A DNA stretch of 64,000 nucleotides from Wolfiporia cocos (Eukaryota > Basidiomycota > Agaricomycetes > Polyporales > Phaeolaceae). A model generated the notes under the pieces. It did not search any database, had not been told where the DNA came from, and saw only the letters and a list, made by a program, of their open reading frames with translations. Both the position numbers and the translations under genes were made by a program. The stretch lies in contig JACCLO010000005.1 of assembly GCA_029448655.1 (NCBI GenBank), forward strand, positions 310,001 to 374,000. Reading direction: 5' to 3'. Shown in pieces: positions 56,555 to 64,000 of the stretch (position 1 is the stretch's first letter; every line of letters starts with the position of its first letter).

Positions 56555-58334
56555 AGTCTCCAGTGTACGCGTCTCATCACTCTAGGCTATGCGGCTCGTA
56601 TTTCTTATCCGGTGCTCTCACAAACTGAACAATTCCTGAAGGCAGCAAGACTAGAAGTAATGAAGAACTTGGCCCTCTCTCGAGTCTCCCAGATGGTGCC
56701 CTTGCTCACCGACACCGTGCAACATCGACAGCCAGCACTAACCACCTCCTGATGCACAATATCTCCATCTCTTTCATGAGCAGAGAAGAGCACGCCGCGC
56801 CGTTACGCGCGGTCAAGCCGCGTCGAGCGCGCATAGCGGCGCGGCGTCCATCTCCATTACTACTGAAAGCGGCCCTCTAGTCGTCCGTCTGTCTCCGTGT
56901 GCCAACCATCTCGCTCTGGTCTGTGTGCGCGTGTAATGAGGTGAGGGGGGGATTCACTGCATCGCTGTCGCTAGCGACGATTTAGGCTGGGTGGGCTGAT
57001 GTCCGGGCCTGGCTTGCCAGGTGCGTCGCGAAGGCTTGTACGCCCATCGCGTGATTGGTTTCGGTGGGATCCTTGCGACGCCGCTGAACCCGGCGTCTGT
57101 TTGTCTGCATGCAGTGTTCAGCTGGAACGCTCGCAGCCTAGCAGCGGAGGAGCACTCACGGCAATCTATCACGCCCGTGTGGCGCACAGTCTCGATCGTT
57201 GGAAGCCGGCCGGTCGCCTATTCGCGCACATCAGTCTACTGCTATATGTGTTCTCAAGCTCTTACTCTTCGGTAATCTCTATAAAGGCCCGTCCGCTCTG
57301 CCTCCTCCGTGCGGGGTGATGGGGCGGGACATTGACGCCGCCGTGTTTGGCGTCAGATCCAGGTGAGTTTCTGAGTTTCAGACAGACTAGGGCATGTGTA
57401 CAGCTCCAGGAAGAAGCTGCAGTATTCAACCATGAGTTTCTATGTCTATGAAATGAGAATGTTGGGTACGTACGTTGGCTTCTCATAGGCCTGAGGGGAA
57501 ATGCGTCACACCGACGCGCCTCAAAGGCAATCGTGGGATAGTGCATCGTACGCCACTGGCTAGTGCGAGGCACAGAAGTCTGTCGGATGGGCTCTTGACT
57601 GTGCAATACAGAACAGGAGCGATGCCAGGGAACTGCAAAATGCTGTGTGCTTAAGTAGGACGATGGACGTATCCCAACAATGGGTGATTGTAGTGGACCT
57701 CACAATGGGTGCCCATTACTTTTCATTGTTTGCAATGTACTACCCCTTTTTCGCTCACCCATTGTGTACGTACTGGCGATGACTCACGCTCCAGCTTACA
57801 ATCCATCTCATGTCCTGGTTGACAGAGTGCTGCACGACACGAGCCTTGAGTATCCGTTTGGGCTGAGGACACATCGGTTGCATATGACAACCCTGGATAC
57901 CAGTGTAGATGCAGTCATATCTGGTTTGCTTCTATCTCAATGATCTGTCTCCTCAGATCCCCGTTACACCGATGGTGCGTCTAGTCAAGTTCCAGGATGC
58001 GTGGCGTTATGGGCGCTTTTGTCACCAACGCGATCACGTGACTATAGACAGACGCGCCTCGCGCCTCGCGATCATAATGGTACCGAGAGACAAAGGGGAG
58101 ACGTAGTAATCTGCCACAGAGGTACGGTCCCAGAGCTCGCTTTCACGCGGTAGAATCTTCATAGGCGAGCCATAACTGGTGTTTTTACATCCGTGAGGTA
58201 TATACAAGGCGAGCAGTGCGAGTGGTTGTCCGCCAGACCGTGATACAAGCACATGAGTAAATAATGATATGTACAGATGAGATGGTCGTAGAGTGTGCGT
58301 TTCTATATCCAGCCCAACATAAAACGCAATTGCG
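56555..58334. other. Intergenic between retroelement and TF-B
   Basis: 1.8 kb downstream of TF-B. No gene is recognised; open frames on both strands are short and lack family resemblance. Before the insertion this stretch was joined to 47573-48217 and separated TF-B from PX-GH18 copy B. Confidence 0.5.
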
Positions 58335-59888
58335 TTAATACGCGTTGTCTGCAAGGAAACCGTCAGCTTCCGCCTCATCAGTCGAATCGCGACGTGAAGC
58401 TTACCATCGGATCGCTTCGCCACAAGCGCGCAGATAAACCTCAAATCACCGCAGCACCCGCTCCTCCTGTTCTTGAAGTGTCGGCGGAGGGAGTCACGTC
58501 TGCTGAAGGTGCGCATGCACCCGCCGACGACCTCGACACCCTGGTACACCGTCTTCCTTGCGGCGATCTCCTCCGCCGCCATGCCGAGCTTCGCCGCCTG
58601 CGCAACCGGCACCCCGCAGCACACCCACTCGCGGTCGCTGTCCATGTACCCGTGCGACCGGAGGTGGCGACGCATGTCCGCCGGGCGCTGGTTCGCCTGC
58701 TCGTAGGCGCAGCCGGGGACGGGACACGCGAGGTTCTCGACCGCCCACTGTGCCTGCGCGGGCGTGATGTGGACCTGTGCGTTGCGCGGGTTCGCTGCCA
58801 CCGCTGGGCCCGTTGAGAGCACGGGCTCGAACCGGCGCGCGTCGATCCGGGAGGAAGATGGCTGGTAGGAGACCGAGGGGAAAGAGTGGGAGACCGAAGG
58901 GGCAGAGTGGGGGGCGGAGGAGGGGGCAGAGTAGGATCGGGCGCGTTTGGTCTTGGACGAGTGTACGCATGAGCAGGGTGTGTAGGGGTGGTAGCGGCCG
59001 CTACGTTTCCTGGGAGCGAGTAACCACGGGTCTGCGTCTTCATCGGAGCTGTCGGATTCGGCGAAGGAGTCGTCGCTCGAGTCGGAGTAGGTAAGGGATG
59101 GCGGCGAGGGCATGGCTGTCGAATACTCCGTGCTAGGTGTGCAGTGGCTGTATGAGGGGGACGGGTGCAGGGTTGCCCCCCGGTGCATCAGTGTTGGTGA
59201 GATGGTGCTAGGTGCGTAGCCTGCGCCATATGTGCCAGAAGCATAGGCAACAGATTGCTCATGTGCAGGATTCTGGATCGGCGGGATGGGCGCTGCCGGT
59301 GATGCGTAGCTAGTACTAGGTAATATCTCTACAGGATATACATAACCATGTCCTTTCGGTGTTGAGGCACTGGCCTGTGCATAATTTGCACAGTGGGCAG
59401 GCGATGCAGTACTGCATGTGATGTCGACAGGTTGTCCGGCTTCAAGCGAGCACAACGACTTGAGGGGTGCCGAGTCGATCGGGGCAATATCGACGGCGGG
59501 GCTTTGAGTATCACAATGCTTTGCCTCTTTCTCCGTAGTCACGTCGAGGTGTCTGAAGGTGGATATAGGTGTCAGTAACGACTCGGAGGCTCCGGCATTC
59601 TGTAGGCTGCACTCACGCATAGTCGGAGATGTCGATGTCTGCGAAAAGAGAATCCTGACCGAGGTCTAACTCGTAGATGTCCCCTGCCTTGTCAGTGAAC
59701 CAGGCGAATGAGGGGTCGCATGGCGAAGGCAGCTCAAGTGCTGATCTGTCGAAGTCGAAAGTCGAGTCCCAGGTGAATGGGGCGTGGTCTGCCGAGATGC
59801 CGGGCACGAGGAAATCGAGATCGTCATAGCCCTGCTCCGGACATGACGGAAACTGCATGAACTCGTCGAAAAAGGTGGCGGACTCCAT
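58335..59888 (-). CDS. Putative zinc-finger-like transcriptional regulator, copy B
   Basis: Exons in transcript order: 59617..59888, 58405..59552, 58335..58348, giving 477 aa. The start MESATFFDEFMQ, an acidic exon 1 rich in Asp/Phe (DLDFLVPG, FADIDISDYA) and a long Ser/Pro/Tyr-rich centre precede the Cys/His block. That block reads LACPVPGC, ADMRRHLRSH, WVCCGV, GVEVVGGCMRTFSRRDSLRRHF, CCGD, the same layout as the gene at 28443..29786. A basic patch (PRKRSGR) could be a nuclear signal. Exon 1 is exactly 272 nt, as in copy A. The terminal intron (58349..58404; donor GTAAGC, acceptor TTGCAG) leaves a 14-nt last exon. If unspliced, the frame continues about 100 codons to 58034. It is probably a nuclear DNA-binding activator, inferred. 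Confidence 0.8.
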
Positions 59889-62800
59889 ACTGTGGCGGCG
59901 GCGGTTGTCTGGATGTCCAGCTTGGAGTGCACGAAAGTCGCTGCGATGTGGACAACATAGTGCAAGGAGCGCAGAACATATATACAGTGTTGCATTGCTC
60001 GACGCTTTGCTCGTTGCCTCGTGGCGGCACAGCGCCGCACGTGGATCTTGATCTTGTAAGCGCTGTCGCGCAGTATCTCGCTTAGAATGTACGATATAGA
60101 AGGCAGCCGCTGCCTGTATGCTCCAAGCTCAATGTAAAGAAAATAATACGAGTGTCTGGATGAGTTCCGCCACCAAATCAGACACTGAAAGAAGAGCTCG
60201 ACCATGTTCACGAATTGGGTCAAGAAGAGCGACACGATCACGTGCATGAGGAACGAGTCGCGTCGCGTCGCTTTGCTTTGCCGGAGAACCGCATGGCGCG
60301 GACCTGAATTCCGTGTGCATGTGCATGTTTGATGGCAATGCAGCGGTGCTTTCTGTTGAGAAACGCATGGCCGGTAGGAGCGCATGGCCAGGAGACGCGC
60401 ACGCCACTCAAGCTCCAAAGGGCAAGGACAAATGGGCTGCAGTAGTCGAGCCCGCTCAGCATATGAGTCGACTAGTGTGGCTATATGGTGTCAGGTGGCG
60501 ACGTGACCTAAGGCGTGTTATGTGACACTGCACTGGTTCTGCAATGCAATATGACCTGTGTCGCGTTCCTGTGACTCTCTCAGCTGAGTGCGCATAGCTG
60601 AATCCCTTAGGAATCTGATATGCAGAAGTACTTGCAAATAAGAAAAGCTTAAAGAGCCTCTGAGTGCAGCTGACCCGTCGCAACGACGGCGTAACTCCGG
60701 TGACGCACAAGATGGCTAGGACTCGGCGAATGCTCATTGTTTGGGGAGGGGCAACTGTAGGGGGCCGGCAATTCTTGACCAAGTGCATTGATGCGCCGCT
60801 GTCAGGGGCATCAGTTTGGCGCGCAGGATGTTGCAATGCACAATGGTATATGACTGATAGCTCATTGTGTGAAGGTATACTATGGTGGAGAAAGTTTCTT
60901 AGAATATGAAAAACGGACATTCTCTTGGGAACAGATTCTTGATAAATAATTTCACCCTCGAGATCTCATGTGCAGGCAAGCTGTCCAGAGAGAGCGAGGC
61001 AGCTTTAGAGAAATATGTTCCCAGAAATTTATCAGGAACTCTTTGAATGAGTTTTTGAGATTGTCAGTAGAAGCATGTGCACAGTGGGATCAGAATTTAA
61101 AGATCGGGATTTACATTAAGCTAAAAAGCTAATCACTGGCAATGGAGTAGATTCTGCCACGTAGTAGACATCTATATTTCCGTGAGTACAGTGTCTCACA
61201 GTAAAAGCTCCATGGTTGAGCAATGTATGAATTGTTTTGTGCACAGCGCAGTGATCTGGCCTGCCTGCCTCATTGGGACAAGAACCAAGCGCTCCAATCG
61301 TGACGCGACGCGACGCGCTGCAGAGCACGCGTCCTGTGTTAGACAGCGCATTAGCAACGTTTACCCACGTAGCGAAGATACCGGTCCCAGAGTACTACTA
61401 TAGTATTTGTATTGTAAAGTATTACTCTAGCTGCATCCATCGACAAGGCCGATACCAGTGGCGACGACGTCCGATGACACTGAGATCAGCGCCCGTGGAC
61501 ATGTTTCTAGGCGGGGCTGCCCTTCCCCATTTCGTTTTCCTTTGCAGTGGTCGCAGCACGTTACATTTGATTCTCCCACCTTGAGCTCAGCCTTTGCAGC
61601 TACGACGTACTTGACCTCCGCCATTGCACTGGCAGGCAGCGGAAACGGACATTAGCCTTAAGCTGCGGCGGAGGCTTAAACATCTCGGTGCGTTGGGCTG
61701 CAGTGTGCGCCTCATCAGAGAAGGGGCGTTACGTTTGGGAGAAGCATTCGTATGAATGCCCCAGAAAGAAAGTACTTTGCATCTTCATGGTCATGACCTC
61801 ATCTTCGCTGCGTGTAGCCTTCTGACCTTCGTACGATCATCCGACACCTGCGAACTAGCATACAGCACTATCAAGGCTTACATTCATAGCACTTGGGAAA
61901 AGGCGTTGCATGACATCGTCTCGCGCTTTCTCGACGATCTACCCGCATTTCGTTGCATGCAAGCGCACACCGGCACGTTTCCTGGTCAATGGTTCTCCTA
62001 TACTTCGCGCGTACGACAGTGACATTCGAACCTCCGTCCGACTTCGACCTTGTACGTCCATATGTAGCATCGCTGCGAACTTAGCGCGTGGCTCCAAGAC
62101 GGGCTATTGGTTCGTACAAAAGCTCTTATAAACACGACTTCAAGACGGCGGTTCCGCCGCTTGAGTTACTACAATGGCGCGATCTGTGCGAGCTGACAGG
62201 GGCTTCGTGCGTCCTCACGTTTACAAAACGCCCGTTCAATCAGCAAGAGCGCCGCGTGCAGCTTATCATCGCTTTGGATCATCCACTCGCCGTCACGTTG
62301 GGTTTCCATTCTCGTAAGCAAGCCGTCCTCAATCTACTGGATGGTTCGATTGTGACCTACGTCTCCTCAGCATGTAGGATGAACATCATAGGTTACGATA
62401 AAGCCTGCTGCCTCTTGCCGCAGGCTACCCTCAAGGAATGATGCATATCTGTAGCATATCCTGCTGAAGACGCAATCCTCGCCGAAATGAAGGATGCAGC
62501 ACGCAGCCATCTTGTTGTAGAGTTCTTCCGTAGGTAACAGAGCCATTGCCAGATCGATTGTGCTCACGGTAGGCGGGGTGATTACCCAAAATAAATGCGG
62601 GAATACTGTCCCAGGTGTAGTCTTGGCTTGTATGACCTGCAGTATTGACAATCCAGCTGCAGCCTGCCGGTGGCCGGTGGCCGGTGAAACAATTCTCACA
62701 TATGGAGGCAGTGATGACCTTGGCGCATATCAAGGCGCCGATATCATGATTTGTCTATCTCGTCGAGCCAGCGATACGCACGTAAATCCTCGAAGAATGG

Positions 62801-63591
62801 GTGAGGGATAAGAGCTTCAGAACCGCGTAAGTACGCTTTCTGAATGCTAGGGGGTACAACTTATACTCTCGCTTGCAGCTGCGACACATGAGGAACGCAC
62901 TATCACTGCATCTGCAGTATTGCTGTAATTTCAATGTTCCGTTGGTAATACGACAACATATCCGTACGCATTTTGTCAACCTATACTGTTCACCGCTAAG
63001 CATCACAGGCTAGTAGCATCGTCCACGATTTGATGTGCATTGCATGCAGAACATGTAGCGGTGTGCATATATCCACCTTGATATCGTAACGTGGACTACA
63101 GTGCCTGCAGCGCTCTTGAACCACGATGCAACAGGTATGCTATAGTATCTCGGACGACCACGTATCATTGCGCGCGAAGTTGAGCGCCGTGGCAGACTTT
63201 ATACCTCGAACAAGGTTGTAAGCGCATCGCGACGTGCTCTGCAGGGCGTCGCATTTATTTCGACTCATATGTGCGCCGATCTTCATCCAGCATGCTGCAT
63301 TCCGTGCATTGAGTCGATTTAGCGCTAGCACGGATTTCAGTGGCATTTCGTTGCCACGGACGCCGTGTCGGCCAGATTCCCACAACTCCACGAACTCAAA
63401 TTCCGCAACTAGTGGTGATGATGATCCACGAGGTTGCCTGAAGGCTGTGGTTTCCTATCGTAGCCAGTCTTCAAATCGTTGACCCCGCCCTCAGCCATCG
63501 CCGCGCCTCGCTTGCCTTTGAACCGCCACCTAGTACTAGAGCCCCCCCCCTCGGCCTACCGTTCATATAATCCCAAGTGACGCCAAACGTT
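59889..63591. other. Intergenic, 3.7 kb, no gene recognised
   Basis: It contains a (GTCGC)x3 run at 60257-60271, about 370 bp upstream of the TF-B start, and a (GCGAC) run near 61302-61317. Open frames of up to about 150 codons exist on both strands without domains or coherent splicing. Confidence 0.5.
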
Positions 63592-64000
63592 ATGGGTGCG
63601 ATTGTGTCTCGCGGAATACTTCATCCTTGGGAAACGTTCAGCACCCCAAGCCATGGTGTATCCCGAGGAGACACAACCGCACAACAGCTCGCGGTCATCA
63701 ATACCATGGTAGCCCAAGACGACGCGACCGCGCACCGGTCCCTGTTCATTGAAGATATCGCACCACTCGTCGACATCATCGATCCCATCTTCGATATGTG
63801 CACTCCTCAGTCGCTGATTCAGCTGAGTAAGACATGTCGCCTGGCACACCGTGTCGTCCACGAATACATCAGTGCTGCGTGGAGCGTCGATCTTCACCGT
63901 ATGCTTTCACAGTACTTCGAGGACCCGCGCGCGTTCCGCTCGCTGCAGGCACGAACGGGTGCGCTCATCGCTGGATCAACAGCACTCTCTTTCTTCACAC
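63592..64000 (+). CDS. F-box-like protein, 5' part (runs off window)
   Basis: The open frame from ATG 63592 continues to the right edge (136 codons). A second in-frame ATG at 63706 is an alternative start. The region after it (PLVDIIDPIFDMCTPQSL, IQLSKTCRLAHRVVHEYI) resembles the F-box helices of Agaricomycete F-box proteins. FEDPRAFRSLQARTGALIAGSTAL then resembles the block that follows in a large family whose C-terminal half has a nucleotidyltransferase-like GS motif. If so, it would be an SCF substrate adaptor or a relative. The 3' part is outside the window, so length and introns are unknown. Confidence 0.6.
   Translation, partial: MGAIVSRGILHPWETFSTPSHGVSRGDTTAQQLAVINTMVAQDDATAHRSLFIEDIAPLVDIIDPIFDMCTPQSLIQLSKTCRLAHRVVHEYISAAWSVDLHRMLSQYFEDPRAFRSLQARTGALIAGSTALSFFT

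Noticed and set aside
62088..62441. 117-codon plus-strand frame as a gene
   Set aside because: No domain, no splice continuation, and comparable frames occur on the other strand; insufficient support.
1..64000. CRISPR arrays, bacterial operons, rRNA genes
   Set aside because: The sequence is clearly eukaryotic nuclear DNA with spliceosomal introns; no regularly spaced repeat array or rRNA-like stretch is present.

Overview
This window is nuclear DNA from a filamentous basidiomycete, most likely an Agaricomycete. The genes are packed with 46-75 nt introns, coding exons are GC-rich, and the gene families are typical of that group: a WW-domain membrane protein, a degenerate zinc-finger regulator family, a C-terminal FAM72-like protein and an F-box protein. 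Exon structures below were built by hand from splice sites, reading-frame phase and family resemblance. No search or alignment was run.

Layout, left half (1-28 kb, dense and mostly housekeeping). The 3' part of a FAM72-like gene is followed by a ten-exon cytochrome P450 (+), a WW/multi-membrane-span protein (-), mitochondrial methionyl-tRNA synthetase (-), an auxilin-like UBA/TPR/J protein (+), DENR/Tma22 (+), a 16-exon class-II DAHP synthase (-), a short-chain dehydrogenase (-), a mitochondrial-looking low-complexity protein (+) and a PIN/Ecm3-type transporter (+). MetRS and auxilin share a 234-bp divergent promoter.

Right half (28-64 kb, accessory). A zinc-finger-like regulator (TF-A, +) lies upstream of a fusion of a PX (phosphoinositide-binding) domain to a GH18 chitinase domain (+). 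The same pair recurs 14-30 kb away in the opposite orientation: a PX-GH18 copy at 45.6-47.6 kb (-) and a regulator (TF-B) at 58.3-59.9 kb (-). This is an old inverted duplication of a two-gene module. The arms enclose three intact enzymes: a serine racemase/threonine dehydratase-like protein (-), a metallophosphoesterase (+) and an SDR (+). Both PX-GH18 copies are broken. Both also lack the catalytic glutamate of GH18, whereas both regulators look intact. An 18-bp CRE/MluI-type palindrome lies upstream of each PX-GH18 copy.

An 8.33-kb LTR retroelement (48218-56549) is inserted inside the second arm. It has 990-bp LTRs that look identical, TG...CA ends, a 5-bp target duplication (GCTTG) and no recognisable gag or pol, so it appears to be a young, non-autonomous (LARD-like) element. 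The window ends in the 5' part of an F-box-like gene. Several intergenic stretches of 1-4 kb hold nothing I can recognise.
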